Shown here piece by piece: positions 22,526-31,760 of a DNA stretch of 64,000 bases. The notes beneath the pieces are model-generated. The model was given only the letters and a program-made list of their open reading frames with translations, was not told where the DNA came from and searched no databases. Each line of letters opens with the position of its first letter. Within the stretch, counting starts at the first letter, position 1. The stretch is from Anaerolineae bacterium (GTDB taxonomy: Bacteria; Chloroflexota; Anaerolineae; B4-G1; DUEL01): assembly GCA_025060135.1 (NCBI GenBank), contig JANXCY010000011.1, positions 1-64,000 on the forward strand, written 5' to 3'. Both the position numbers and the translations under genes were made by a program.

Positions 22526-25500
22526 TTACCGCCGGGGGAAGCGCTCCAGCACTTTCCCCGGTGTCGCCATCGCCACCCGGTCGTCCAGTTCCAGTTCTTC
22601 CAGGGGTTTCTCCGCGGGGGCTTGGGAGACGGCGAAGACGAAGAGGTCCTCCCCCGGTTCCGCGAAGCGTCGGTCCACGTAGGCCATTCCCACCGGGTAT
22701 CCCTCCGTATCCATTGCGCAGGAGGTTACCTGCCCGATCACCCGACCATGCCGGTCCGTCACCCGGTCGCCCGGGTTGGGGACGGGCACGCCTTTTTCGG
22801 AGAGCCGGAAACGGATGATGGTCATCTTTCGCTGGGCCGCGTGGCGGCGGAACGCTTCTCGTCCGATGAAGAAAGGTTTATAGAGTTTGACGTATCCCTC
22901 CAGTCCAGCCTCATCGGGCCGGATGTCCAGGGGCCCGGCCAGTTCATGGCCGTAGAGGGGAAGGCCCGCCTCAATGCGGAGCGAATCGCGCGCCGCCAGG
23001 CCGACCGGACGTAATCCCTTCGGTGCGCCGTAGCGGAGCAGGAGGTCCCAGAGCAGAGGCGCCCACTCCGGGTGGACGAAGAGTTCAAAGCCCATGGTTT
23101 CGCCGGTGTAGCCAGTGCGGGCGATGATGAGGTCAAAGATGCCGCCGGGGGCCTCGGGCCAGGGCCAGCGGACCTCGATCAGTTCTGCCCGTTGCATGCC
23201 CAGGATTCGGCCGCGGATTTCGTCTGCGGCGGGGCCCCGGGGGCTGGCATCCAGCCAGGCCAGCAGGATATCGCGGGCGCGCGGCCCCTGCAGGGCTAGG
23301 TTCACTCGCCAGAGATGCTCCTGGTCGGGTGCGCGCAGGTTCACCAGTTCGGCTCGAAAGGGCGACCGGGCCCAGGGCCGGTCCGGGTCTATGAGGACGG
23401 TTCCCTCGTTCACTGCGTTCAACCAGGCCCAGTCTCTGGCGGTGTTGGCCGCATTGACCACCAGCATGTACCGCCCCGGCGCGCGCATGTAGACCATAAG
23501 GTCGTCTACCACGCGCCCTTCGGGGTCCAGGAGGAAGCCGTAGTGGGATTGTCCCGGCCGGAGGTGGCTGACGTCGTTGGTGCTCACCAGGTCCAGGAAA
23601 GCGGCGGCGTGGGGGCCGGAAACCTCAAAGATGCCCATGTGGCCCACGTCGAAGAGCCCGGCCGCGCCCCGGACGGCGCGGTGCTCGTCCAGGACGGGGC
23701 CGTAGCGCAGGGGCATCTCCCATCCGGCGAAGGGGACGAAGTGGGCACCCAGGCGCGCGTGGGCCTCGTAGAGGGGGGTGCGCCGCAGAGGTTCCTCCGG
23801 GGGTTCCCACTCAAAGGGCGGGAGCGGCTCGCCTCGGGGCTCGGCTGCCCGATGCGCGGAAAGGCCCACGTAGTACGGCTTGGCGGAAAGCGGCGGTGTA
23901 AAGGGTTCACTGGACAGGAAGCCATCCGGTGGGGCGATGGACCCCAGATTGCGGACAATCACCGGCCCGGGTAGTTTGGCCTGTAGGTCCTGAGGGTCAA
24001 AGAGGACGTAGCCATCGGAAAGGGCCCGCAGCCAGGCCAGGACCCGCTGGAAGGCCGTCGCGGGCACTGCTAATCGGTACCGCTGATAGCCGAAGTTGGG
24101 GCGGGAGACGGCGCCCCGGGCCATTATCCGTCCGTCGGCTTCCAGCAGCGTTGCCGGGCGCCAGGTGTCCGGCGGCAGGTGGTTGACGTCTTCTACCAGG
24201 ACATGGTTGAGAAAGGCCAGCGTCGCGTTCCCCTCCAGTTCGATCAGGCCCCAATCGCCTGCCGGGGGGTGGGTATCGGTGAGCAGACAGTGGTGGGGGT
24301 AGCCAGTACAGTGGACCTCGTAATCCACCTTTGCCCGGGCAGCGAGGTCAGCGACGGCCAGGCGAGCTTCTTCCAGCGCGTCAAACTCCACCTTGCCCCG
24401 GTGGATGGGCCCCTGGCGACCCGGGTAGGTGTAGGGCCGGATGGATGTCAGGGTTCGGGCAATGAGGCGGGCCAGTTCGGCCATCTCCCGCTCTCCCAGC
24501 CCCCGCTGGGTAACCCAGGGCGTGCCCAGCCGGATGCCGCTGGCCAGCGCCGGGGAGGGGTCGCCTGGAAGGGTGTTGCGGTTGCAGACGATGCCCACCA
24601 GGTCCAGCACGCGGGCGGCGGTATCACCCAGGAGCGGCTCGCCGAAGGGTCCCCGGACGGTCTTGCAGTCGACTACCAGCAGGTGGGAGTCGGTACCACC
24701 GTAGGCGACGCGGAGTCCCTCCTCGGTGAGCGCGCGGGCCAGGGCCTTGGCGTTGGCGATGATCTGATGCTGAAGACGACGGAATTTCTCTGTCCGGGCC
24801 AGCCGGAAGGCCACTGCCATGGCGACAAATTTGTTGACATGGGGCCCACCCTGCAGGCCGGGGAAGACGGCGTGGTCAATCCGGCGGGCGAGGGTCGGGT
24901 CGGTGGTCAGAATGCAGGCACCGCGCGGCCCGCAGAGGGTTTTATGGGTGGTGAAGGTGATGACGTGAGCGTAGCCCAGCGGGTTGGGATAGGCTCCGGC
25001 GGCCACCATCCCAGCCACGTGCGCGATGTCGGCCAGCAGGTAGGCGCCTACCCGGTCGGCAATCTGGCGGAATTGGGCCCAATCCGGGATGCGCGGGTAG
25101 GAAGTGTACCCAGCGACGATGATCCGGGGACGGTGCTCCAGGGCCAGGGCCTCTACTTGGTCGTAATCTATCAGTTCGGTGTGGGGGTCCACGCCGTAGA
25201 AGACGGCCCGGTAGCGCTGGCCGGAGACGTTGGCGGGGGCACCATGGGTGAGGTGGCCACCGTGAGTCAGGTCCATTCCCATGATGACATCACCTGGCTT
25301 GAGGAGCGCCTCGTAGACCGCGATGTTGGCCGGCGCGCCGGAGAGGGGCTGGACGTTGACGTAAATGCGGTCGGCAGGGATCGTCTCAGTGGCAAAGGCC
25401 TCGGCGCAACGGCGACGGGCCAACGCCTCGGCGACATCGGCGTACTCCACGCCCATGTAGTAGCGCAGGTCGCCGTAGCGCCGATAGAAGGCCATATGCG

Positions 25501-25735
25501 CCTCGTAGTCTAAAATCTGCTCCTCCGTCATCCAGCGGGTTTCAGGGAGAGGGTAGCCCTCGGCGTAAATATTGGTGAAAACCGACCCCAGCGCCTCTCG
25601 CACAGCGCGCGGGGTGTAACTTTCGGAAGGAATCATAATCAGTTTCCGGGCCTGTCGCTCTTCTTCCAGATCAATCAGATGGGCAACAGCCGGGTCCAGT
25701 TCGTCCAGAGGTTCGGGGAAGAGAAAATCATTCAT
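22526..25735 (-). CDS. Serine hydroxymethyltransferase-aminomethyltransferase fusion
   Basis: The 1069-residue protein joins two one-carbon enzymes. Residues 1-470 are a GlyA-type SHMT with the PLP lysine in THKTLCGPRG (Lys265). Residues 655-1069 are a GcvT-type aminomethyltransferase with VGHMGIFEVSGPHAAAF, a tetrahydrofolate-binding core and the C-terminal barrel (GKVLE-type end). Between them, residues 490-600 resemble a degenerate second GcvT N-terminal module: LIELEGNATLAFLNHVLVEDV mirrors IFEVSGPHAAAFLDLVSTNDV (first 20 residues of each shown elsewhere as shorter motifs). GGAGGACCG before the ATG at 25735 fixes the start. Both halves act on tetrahydrofolate and glycine/serine, so channelling of methylene-THF is plausible. 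gcvP and gcvH are not nearby. Confidence 0.92.
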   Translation of the reverse strand: MNDFLFPEPLDELDPAVAHLIDLEEERQARKLIMIPSESYTPRAVREALGSVFTNIYAEGYPLPETRWMTEEQILDYEAHMAFYRRYGDLRYYMGVEYADVAEALARRRCAEAFATETIPADRIYVNVQPLSGAPANIAVYEALLKPGDVIMGMDLTHGGHLTHGAPANVSGQRYRAVFYGVDPHTELIDYDQVEALALEHRPRIIVAGYTSYPRIPDWAQFRQIADRVGAYLLADIAHVAGMVAAGAYPNPLGYAHVITFTTHKTLCGPRGACILTTDPTLARRIDHAVFPGLQGGPHVNKFVAMAVAFRLARTEKFRRLQHQIIANAKALARALTEEGLRVAYGGTDSHLLVVDCKTVRGPFGEPLLGDTAARVLDLVGIVCNRNTLPGDPSPALASGIRLGTPWVTQRGLGEREMAELARLIARTLTSIRPYTYPGRQGPIHRGKVEFDALEEARLAVADLAARAKVDYEVHCTGYPHHCLLTDTHPPAGDWGLIELEGNATLAFLNHVLVEDVNHLPPDTWRPATLLEADGRIMARGAVSRPNFGYQRYRLAVPATAFQRVLAWLRALSDGYVLFDPQDLQAKLPGPVIVRNLGSIAPPDGFLSSEPFTPPLSAKPYYVGLSAHRAAEPRGEPLPPFEWEPPEEPLRRTPLYEAHARLGAHFVPFAGWEMPLRYGPVLDEHRAVRGAAGLFDVGHMGIFEVSGPHAAAFLDLVSTNDVSHLRPGQSHYGFLLDPEGRVVDDLMVYMRAPGRYMLVVNAANTARDWAWLNAVNEGTVLIDPDRPWARSPFRAELVNLRAPDQEHLWRVNLALQGPRARDILLAWLDASPRGPAADEIRGRILGMQRAELIEVRWPWPEAPGGIFDLIIARTGYTGETMGFELFVHPEWAPLLWDLLLRYGAPKGLRPVGLAARDSLRIEAGLPLYGHELAGPLDIRPDEAGLEGYVKLYKPFFIGREAFRRHAAQRKMTIIRFRLSEKGVPVPNPGDRVTDRHGRVIGQVTSCAMDTEGYPVGMAYVDRRFAEPGEDLFVFAVSQAPAEKPLEELELDDRVAMATPGKVLERFPRR

Positions 25736-25815
25736 CGGTCCTCCAGATTTCATCACGAAGACACGAAGGCATCCTCATTAACAGTGGTCAATGCTCTGTC
25801 GTCTGTCATCGGTGG

Positions 25816-26334
25816 TCATATCCGCAATCGGGCGACGACGGCGCCGATGGCGCCAGCCAGATAAATGATGGTCCAAAGGAGAGACCAGGCGATGTCGGTG
25901 AAGAACGCGGCGGTGATGGGGGCGTCCAGGGTGGGGAGAAGGAGGGTCAGCAGCCACGGCAAGGCGCCGACCAGGAGGCAAGCAGAGACGACCAGCCAGG
26001 TATGGCGGCCGCGCCGGCGGCGGATGGCCCAGCGGACCGCCTCAGCGATGCCCGTCCCGGCCAGGGGGCCAAGGATGATGGCCAGCCAGCCAGAGGCGGG
26101 GACGATCCAGCCCGCGATGAAGGCCAGAGGGAGCGCCACCGCCGCCGCGACCAGGTAGTAAACCGGGCGGAATTCGGCGTAGAAGACCCGCTGTTGGCGG
26201 TTGCGGCAGGCAGGGCAGATGTAGCCCACTTCTATCGGCACCGCGCAGCGAGAGCAAATGGGCGCTCCGCAACGAGCGCAGCGCAGGTAGGTTTCTACGT
26301 TGGGGTGGTTGATGCAGTACAAGGGTTCGGTCAT
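25816..26334 (-). CDS. B-box-like zinc finger membrane protein
   Basis: The 172-residue protein begins with a Cys/His zinc-binding segment (CINHPNVETYLRCARCGAPICSRC in pieces: CINHPN, CARCGAPICSRC, CPACR), as in bacterial B-box-type zinc fingers. Four membrane helices follow (about 58-80, 82-100, 112-135, 145-168). It is a small membrane-anchored zinc protein of unknown role. It sits between the SHMT-GcvT gene and the liv cluster without obvious coupling to either. The N terminus is convincingly a real gene start with compact coding sequence. Confidence 0.75.
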   Translation of the reverse strand: MTEPLYCINHPNVETYLRCARCGAPICSRCAVPIEVGYICPACRNRQQRVFYAEFRPVYYLVAAAVALPLAFIAGWIVPASGWLAIILGPLAGTGIAEAVRWAIRRRRGRHTWLVVSACLLVGALPWLLTLLLPTLDAPITAAFFTDIAWSLLWTIIYLAGAIGAVVARLRI

Positions 26335-26392
26335 GGACGTATTACGGATTCCGTATGGTAGTCAGGCCCGAGACGGAGTGAGGTGCCGTGGG

Positions 26393-26746
26393 TTAGATAT
26401 TCAGCATGTCCACAAAGCACCCGGTCAGCATATCCGGGATTCGGGGGTTGTTCAGGGCTTTCCCGCGCGCCCGCAGGAAGTCCACCAGTTCCCGCACCGC
26501 CGGATGCGGGGCCTCTTTAGTCCGGCTCACCCCGAAGCGGGTCAGCCCCTCGTCCACAAACCGGAAGGCAAACGCCTCCTGGTAGCGATATAGACGGAGA
26601 AGAGGGATGTCCTTATTGCCCACATAGGAGACCAGGGCGCCCATGCGGAGGTCTTCCCGCATCCGGTGAGCATATGGCTGCTCCAGCCGCCAGGCTTCGG
26701 CGACCCTATGGTCAATTTCCATCTCAAACAACCCTGCCTGCCCCAC
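26393..26746 (-). CDS. Short protein resembling the N terminus of an N4/N6 DNA methylase, probable remnant
   Basis: The 117-residue frame contains SYVGNKDIPLLRLYRYQEAF followed by RFVDEGLTRFGV. This resembles the segment before DPFxGxGTT in some DNA methylases, but here the sequence then departs (SRTKEAPHPAVRELVDFLRARG) and neither the AdoMet motif nor a PPY motif appears. It may be an internally deleted methylase or an unrelated small protein. A start at 26722 (MEIDHRV) is also possible. It lies 35 bp after the livF stop, so it could be cotranscribed with the importer. Confidence 0.45.
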   Translation of the reverse strand: MGQAGLFEMEIDHRVAEAWRLEQPYAHRMREDLRMGALVSYVGNKDIPLLRLYRYQEAFAFRFVDEGLTRFGVSRTKEAPHPAVRELVDFLRARGKALNNPRIPDMLTGCFVDMLNI

Positions 26747-26781
26747 TCTTCTACCTCTCTCTGCTCCCGGCTTTCTGCTGC

Positions 26782-27501
26782 CTACCTCTCCCCCAAATAC
26801 GCCTTCCGCACCCGCTCATCCCGCATCAGTTCCTGTGCCGGGCCGGCAAGGACGACCCGCCCGGTCTCCAGGACGTAGGCCCGATGGGCGATCTTCAGCG
26901 CCGCACGGGCATTCTGCTCTACCAGCAGGATGGTGGTGCCGCGCGCGTTGATCTCCCGGATGGTCTCAAAGATGGCCCGGACCAGCATGGGCGCCAGGCC
27001 CAGCGACGGCTCGTCCAGGAGCAGCAAGCGCGGCTGGGACATCAGCGCCCGTCCAATGGTCAACATCTGCTGCTCGCCGCCGGAGAGGGTACCGCCCAAC
27101 TGGTTTTTCCGTTCCGCCAGACGGGGAAACAGGTCAAAGACGCGCCGGAGATTTTCCCGAATCGTCCCCTTGTCCCGGAGCGTGTAGGCCCCCATCATCA
27201 GGTTCTCCATCACCGTCAGGGTGGTGAAAATGCGGCGACCCTCGGGAACGTGGCAGATACCCAACTGGACAATTTTATGGGCTGGCATCTGGTTGAGGAC
27301 GTGGCCATTGAATTCAATTCGGCCCTCGCGCGGGCGGACCAGGCCGGAGATCGTGCGCAACGTGGTGCTCTTGCCGGCCCCGTTGGCCCCGATGAGGGTA
27401 ACGATTTCCCCTTCCTCCACTTCCAGGTCAATCCCCTTGAGGGCATGGACATGGCCGTAGTAGGTGTGCAGATTCTCTACCCGCAGGAGCGGCACTCTCA
27501 C
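26782..27501 (-). CDS. livF: Branched-chain amino acid ABC transporter ATPase LivF
   Basis: The 239-residue ATPase has Walker A GANGAGKST, the signature LSGGEQQM, Walker B LLLLDEPSLGL and the switch His in LLVEQN context. The C terminus AYLGER is typical for LivF. It overlaps livG by 4 bp and is last in the order livJ-H-M-G-F, the usual HAAT importer arrangement. It powers uptake with LivG on the LivHM channel. Substrate may be branched-chain amino acids or, as in many relatives, urea or other amides. Confidence 0.96.
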   Translation of the reverse strand: MRVPLLRVENLHTYYGHVHALKGIDLEVEEGEIVTLIGANGAGKSTTLRTISGLVRPREGRIEFNGHVLNQMPAHKIVQLGICHVPEGRRIFTTLTVMENLMMGAYTLRDKGTIRENLRRVFDLFPRLAERKNQLGGTLSGGEQQMLTIGRALMSQPRLLLLDEPSLGLAPMLVRAIFETIREINARGTTILLVEQNARAALKIAHRAYVLETGRVVLAGPAQELMRDERVRKAYLGER

Positions 27502-28358
27502 ACCTCCTCCTCCCCCAGATAGGCCTGAATGACGCGCGGGTTCTGCTGGACCTCTTCCGGCGGGCCCTCGGCGATCTTTTTCCCGTGATCCAGGACGACA
27601 ATTCGCTCGCAGATGCCCATCACCACCTTCATATCGTGCTCAATGAGCAGGATGGTAACTCCCGAATCCCGAATCTGGCGGATGAGGTCCATCAGTTCCA
27701 GCGTCTCCTGCTCGTTCAGGCCGGCTGCGGGCTCATCCAGGATGAGCAGGCGGGGACGGGTCGCCAGCGCGCGGGCGATCTCCAGCCGCCGCTGATGGCC
27801 GTACGGGAGGTTCTTTGCCAGTTCGTCCCGGTAATCCGAGAGCCCCATAAAGGTGATGTACCGTTCCGCCTCTTGGGCGATGAACGCTTCTTCCTTCCGC
27901 TGCGCTGGTGGTCGGAAAAGGGCTCCCCAAACCCCGGCCCGGGTCCGGTGATGGACCCCCGCCATCACGTTTTCCAGGACGGTCATGTTCTTGAACAGCC
28001 GGATAGTCTGGAACGTCCGGGCGATGCCCAGTTCGGTGATTTCGTGGGGCCGCCGCGTCCGCAGCCCGTCCCACCGCTCCCGGACCGACCGGGCCGGCAC
28101 CCACCGCAGCCACCAGATCGGGGTAATGACCTTCCGCGCGCCCAGCGGCGGATGGGCGATCCGGTGGCCGTCAAAGAAAATCTCCCCCTCTGTCGGAGGG
28201 TAGATGCCGGTGATCAGGTTAAAAATGGTCGTCTTTCCAGCCCCATTCGGGCCAATGAGCCCCAGGATTTCTCCCTCCTCCAGGGAGAAACAGACGTGGT
28301 CCACCGCCGTCAGGCCGCCGAACTGCTTGGTCAGGTCCCGGATTTCCAAAAGCGCCAT
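27498..28358 (-). CDS. livG: Branched-chain amino acid ABC transporter ATPase LivG
   Basis: The 286-residue ATPase has Walker A GPNGAGKTT, the signature LPYGHQRRLEIARAL, Walker B LLILDEPAAGLN and the C-terminal AYLGEEEV typical of LivG. It carries an insertion (about 70-100: WWLRWVPARSVRERWDGLR in part) between the Q-loop region and the IARTFQ motif, longer than in E. coli LivG and common in relatives. It overlaps livF by 4 bp and follows livM by 27 bp. Confidence 0.96.
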   Translation of the reverse strand: MALLEIRDLTKQFGGLTAVDHVCFSLEEGEILGLIGPNGAGKTTIFNLITGIYPPTEGEIFFDGHRIAHPPLGARKVITPIWWLRWVPARSVRERWDGLRTRRPHEITELGIARTFQTIRLFKNMTVLENVMAGVHHRTRAGVWGALFRPPAQRKEEAFIAQEAERYITFMGLSDYRDELAKNLPYGHQRRLEIARALATRPRLLILDEPAAGLNEQETLELMDLIRQIRDSGVTILLIEHDMKVVMGICERIVVLDHGKKIAEGPPEEVQQNPRVIQAYLGEEEV

Positions 28359-28385
28359 CTATCCCCCCATTTCATGCCCTTTGCC

Positions 28386-29351
28386 CTATTCCTCCTCCCG
28401 AATCTCCATCCGGATACGGCGGCTGGGCCAGAGTCCTTCCGGACGGGCAATCATCATCGCGACCATCGCCCCGCCCATCCAGGCGTCCCGCCAGGTTTTC
28501 AGGAAACGGAAGATTTCGGGCAGGGTGATCATCCCCAGGGTACCGACAAAGACGCCAGGGATGGAGCCGGTGCCACCCAAGACCACGATGCAGAACATCA
28601 CCACTGACTCAATGAAGCGGGCCAGGTCGGGGGAGACGACGGGGATGCGGGCCACGTAGAGCGCTCCGGCCAGACCGGCCCACCCGGAGCCCAGGACAAA
28701 GGCCAGCAATTTGGCCCGCGTCGTATCCACCCCCATGGCCTCGGCGGCCATCTCGTCTTCCCGGACGTACATCCAGGCCCGACCCAGGCGAGAGTTCTCC
28801 AGCCGTCGGACGGCGACGAGTGTCAGGACCAGGAAGAAGAGGACCAGGTAGTAGTGGTGGAGAGGAGACCGGAGCGTCAGGCCGAAAATGACCGTCTGGT
28901 CCATACCGCTCAGCCCGTTGGCCCCGCCGGTGATGCCGAAGATGTTGTTCACCAGGGCCAGCCGAACCACTTCGCCGAAGGCAATGGTTACAATACAGAG
29001 ATAGTCGCCGCGCAGGTGCAGGATGGGGCGGGAAATCAGGTAGCCGAAGACTGCAGCCACCAGGATGCTGACCGGCCAGGTGAGGACCAGTGGAACGTCA
29101 AAATGAAGGTTGAGCAGCGCCGAGGTGTACGCGCCCAGCGCGTAGAAGGCGGCATGGCCCAACTGGAAGAGCCCCGCGTAGCCAACGATGATGTTCAGGC
29201 TCAGCCCCAAAATAGCGTAGATGCCGGTGCGCCAGAGCACCGAGCGGTAATAGTCGTTCAGGGGCAGGGGGAGCAGAATGGCCAGGGCCAGCAGGCCGAC
29301 CTGCCAACCGAGGGGAGGAACTTGCCGAAGACGTGCCCGCAGACTGACCAT
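28386..29351 (-). CDS. livM: Branched-chain amino acid ABC transporter permease LivM
   Basis: The 321-residue membrane permease has about nine helices, LSLNIIVGYAGLFQLGHAAF, the LivM signature, and the ATPase-docking segment EDEMAAEAMGVDTTRAKLLAF. It starts 9 bp after livH ends and is translated as part of the same message. The C terminus ends in a charged cytosolic tail (RRIRMEIREEE). Confidence 0.95.
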   Translation of the reverse strand: MVSLRARLRQVPPLGWQVGLLALAILLPLPLNDYYRSVLWRTGIYAILGLSLNIIVGYAGLFQLGHAAFYALGAYTSALLNLHFDVPLVLTWPVSILVAAVFGYLISRPILHLRGDYLCIVTIAFGEVVRLALVNNIFGITGGANGLSGMDQTVIFGLTLRSPLHHYYLVLFFLVLTLVAVRRLENSRLGRAWMYVREDEMAAEAMGVDTTRAKLLAFVLGSGWAGLAGALYVARIPVVSPDLARFIESVVMFCIVVLGGTGSIPGVFVGTLGMITLPEIFRFLKTWRDAWMGGAMVAMMIARPEGLWPSRRIRMEIREEE

Positions 29352-29360
29352 CGTTGCCCC

Positions 29361-30269
29361 CTACAGTTTCTCTGCCACCCGTTCGCCCAGCAGGCCGGTG
29401 GGGCGAAAGATGAGAATGAGGATCAGGATGACATAGGCGATCACGTCCTTCCACTGGGGGGAGACGTACCCAGCCCCCAGGGTCTCTATGATACCCAGAA
29501 TCATCCCGCCGAGCATCGCCCCGGGGATGTTACCGATTCCGCCCAGAATGGCGGAAATAAAGGCTTTCAGGCCAAAGACCCAGCCCAGGGTGAAGTCAAA
29601 CGAGCCGTAGTAGAGCCCCACGATCATTCCTGCCAATCCCCCCAGGCCCGGGCCGATGAGGAAGACGGTAGCGATAATCCGGTCCACATCTATCCCCATC
29701 AGCCGGGAGACCTCGTGGTCCAGGGAGACAGCGCGCATGGCGGTGCCGATGCGGGTGCGGTAGACGAAGAGGTAGAGGGCCGCCATCAGCAGGAAGGAGA
29801 CGGCCAGGACCAGTACCTGCATCCCGCTGATGCGGACGTTCTCCAGAAGGACAATCCGACCGGTGGGAACCAGCCCCGGAGGGTAGGTCTTCCAACTGGC
29901 ACCGTAGAGGTTGCGGGCCAGGCTTTCCAGGATAAAGGCCGCTCCCAGGGCCGAAATGACCGGTGCCAGGCGTCCGGCAGAGCGAAGGGGGCGGTAGGCG
30001 ACGCGCTCTATCAGGACGCCGAACAGTGCGATGGTCATCATCACTATCACCGCGACCGGAGCCATTATCACCGGGCCGCCGTGGCCCAGGCGAGCGATCA
30101 GGAAACTCAGCCCGCTCAGTCCAATGTAGGCCCCCCACATAAAGAGGCCGCCGTGGGCGAAGTTGATCATCTTGAGCACACCGTAGACCATCGTATAGCC
30201 CAGGGCGACCAGCGCGTAGAAGGAGCCAATGGTAATGCCATTGATGAGTTGCTGGAGCAGTTGTTGCAC
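29361..30269 (-). CDS. livH: Branched-chain amino acid ABC transporter permease LivH
   Basis: The 302-residue permease opens with QQLINGITIGSFYALVALGY and has GVLKMINFAHGGLFMWGAY, both LivH hallmarks. The coupling segment RAVSLDHEVSRLMGIDVDR contacts the ATPases. It is separated from livJ by 174 bp that contain a strong hairpin with a U-run (30390-30427), so permease and ATPase genes are expected to be expressed below livJ. Confidence 0.95.
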   Translation of the reverse strand: MQQLLQQLINGITIGSFYALVALGYTMVYGVLKMINFAHGGLFMWGAYIGLSGLSFLIARLGHGGPVIMAPVAVIVMMTIALFGVLIERVAYRPLRSAGRLAPVISALGAAFILESLARNLYGASWKTYPPGLVPTGRIVLLENVRISGMQVLVLAVSFLLMAALYLFVYRTRIGTAMRAVSLDHEVSRLMGIDVDRIIATVFLIGPGLGGLAGMIVGLYYGSFDFTLGWVFGLKAFISAILGGIGNIPGAMLGGMILGIIETLGAGYVSPQWKDVIAYVILILILIFRPTGLLGERVAEKL

Positions 30270-30389
30270 GAGCCCTCCCCTGCGGAAGGATGCTCACCAG
30301 GCGATCACCGCCACAGTACAGGCCGAAGCAACCCTACTGTTCCTTGCGGTGGTGATGCGCCCCCAATGGGAAGCCATGTCTCTATTACC

Positions 30390-30427
30390 AAAAAAGGGGG
30401 AGTCCGGGGGTCTCCCCGAACTCCCCC
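30390..30427 (-). terminator. Rho-independent terminator/attenuator between livJ and livH
   Basis: Read on the minus strand, GGGGGAGT and CGGGG pair with CCCCG and ACTCCCCC around a 4-base loop with one internal mismatch, followed immediately by six T residues. It lies 17 bp past the livJ stop. Partial read-through would give more binding protein than membrane complex. Confidence 0.85.
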
Positions 30428-30443
30428 CGGCCGGGCGGAAGAG

Positions 30444-31598
30444 TTACGGCGAAGGCTGCTGCGGGTGCAGAATGAACTCGCCCTGCTCGTTGATGACGTA
30501 GGCGACATGGATGGTACCCAGGCGGTCGCCTTTTTCATCCCAGCCCAGGATGGGGCCGGTGATGCCGTTGATATTCTTGGCCTGGTGGAGAAACTCCGCC
30601 AGCACCGCCGGATCGGTGGACTTGGTCTGTTCAATCGCGTAGCGGATAACGTTGAAAGCTTCGGCGGCCATCATCCACCAGACGCTGGCTGGCTCCTCGC
30701 CATAGCGGGCCTTGAAGTCCTCCACGTACTTCTTGGCCTCGGGGACGTTCACGTCCTTCGGCAGCGGTTCTGTGGTGACGTAGGTCCCCGCCGCGTTCTC
30801 CACACCGGCGATCTGGATCAACTCCGGGTTGTTGCAGGCATTGCCCATCACCCATTGGAGTTTCAGCCCCAGGTCGCCGGTCTGCTTCAGAAGCAGGCCG
30901 CCCTGAGCGTGGTATCCGGTGAAGTAGATAGCGTCCAGGCCAGCGCCGCCGATACGGGTCAGGATGGGGGTGAAGTCCTTATCGGCCGGGTTGATAGCGT
31001 CGTAGAAGGCCACGTTCAGCCCCAACTCCTCGGCATACCGTTTGGTGTGCTCGGCCAGGCCTTGGGCATAGGTGGAGTTATCGTGCAGGATCCCGATCTT
31101 CTGCGCGCCCAGCACTTCTTTCATAAATTTGGCCGCGAAGAGCCCCTGCCGGTCGTCCAGGAAGCAGACGCGGAAGAAACGCTTAAAGCCCTTTTCAGTG
31201 AGCCGGGTGGCGGTGGAGGAGGGAGTGATGTGGAGAATGCCTGCCTGGTTGTAGATAACGGAGGCCGGCTCGGTGGCGCTGGAGTTATACGCCCCAATAA
31301 CGGCGATCACGCCCGCATCCACCAGTTTCTGGGCCACCTGGGAGGCCTGCCCGGGGTCTCCGGCATCGTCTTCCACGAGCAGTTCCACCTTGCGGCCCAG
31401 CAACCCACCCGCCGCGTTGGTCTGGTCCACCAGCAACTGGATAGACTTGAGCATCCCCTGGCCCTCGTAGGCGTAGTCCCCCGTCAGCGGGAGTTCCGCG
31501 CCGATTTTGATGGGGCCCGCTTCCCTCGGCCTGCAACCGGCGAAGAGGGAGAGAATCAGCATGACTCCAAAGATGATCAACAGGATTTTCCGAAGCAT
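30444..31598 (-). CDS. livJ: Branched-chain amino acid ABC transporter substrate-binding lipoprotein
   Basis: The 384-residue protein has a lipoprotein signal peptide (LSLFAGC, Cys22) and the type I periplasmic-binding fold: IKIGAELPLTGDYAYEGQGM, VIAVIGAYNSSATEPASVIY and PSSTATRLTEKGFKRFFRV in shorter stretches. I place the start at 31598 because AAGGAGGAG lies just before it; the longer frame adds 28 residues without a signal. It is the ligand-capturing lipoprotein for LivHMGF. The ligand may be a branched-chain amino acid, but this fold binds many amino acids and amides. Confidence 0.94.
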   Translation of the reverse strand: MLRKILLIIFGVMLILSLFAGCRPREAGPIKIGAELPLTGDYAYEGQGMLKSIQLLVDQTNAAGGLLGRKVELLVEDDAGDPGQASQVAQKLVDAGVIAVIGAYNSSATEPASVIYNQAGILHITPSSTATRLTEKGFKRFFRVCFLDDRQGLFAAKFMKEVLGAQKIGILHDNSTYAQGLAEHTKRYAEELGLNVAFYDAINPADKDFTPILTRIGGAGLDAIYFTGYHAQGGLLLKQTGDLGLKLQWVMGNACNNPELIQIAGVENAAGTYVTTEPLPKDVNVPEAKKYVEDFKARYGEEPASVWWMMAAEAFNVIRYAIEQTKSTDPAVLAEFLHQAKNINGITGPILGWDEKGDRLGTIHVAYVINEQGEFILHPQQPSP

Positions 31599-31760
31599 AG
31601 CTCTCCTCCTTTTGGGAATTTCCGACGGGCAGAATAGCCAAAGGCACCCGGAAATACCGTGTGTTTCTTCTCCTCCTGCCACCTCCTCTACGCGGAGTTA
31701 GGAACCTGCCATAGCCGTGGCGGCTCCGGCGGCCAGGCGGCCCGTTCCGACCGGGGGCAC

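Noticed and set aside
24179-25513. A 444-codon open frame opposite the SHMT part
   Set aside because: Shadow of the catalytic domain, no motifs of its own.
28854-31637. A 927-codon open frame opposite livM, livH and livJ
   Set aside because: It is antisense to three well-supported transport genes, has no recognisable domain and results from high third-position GC.
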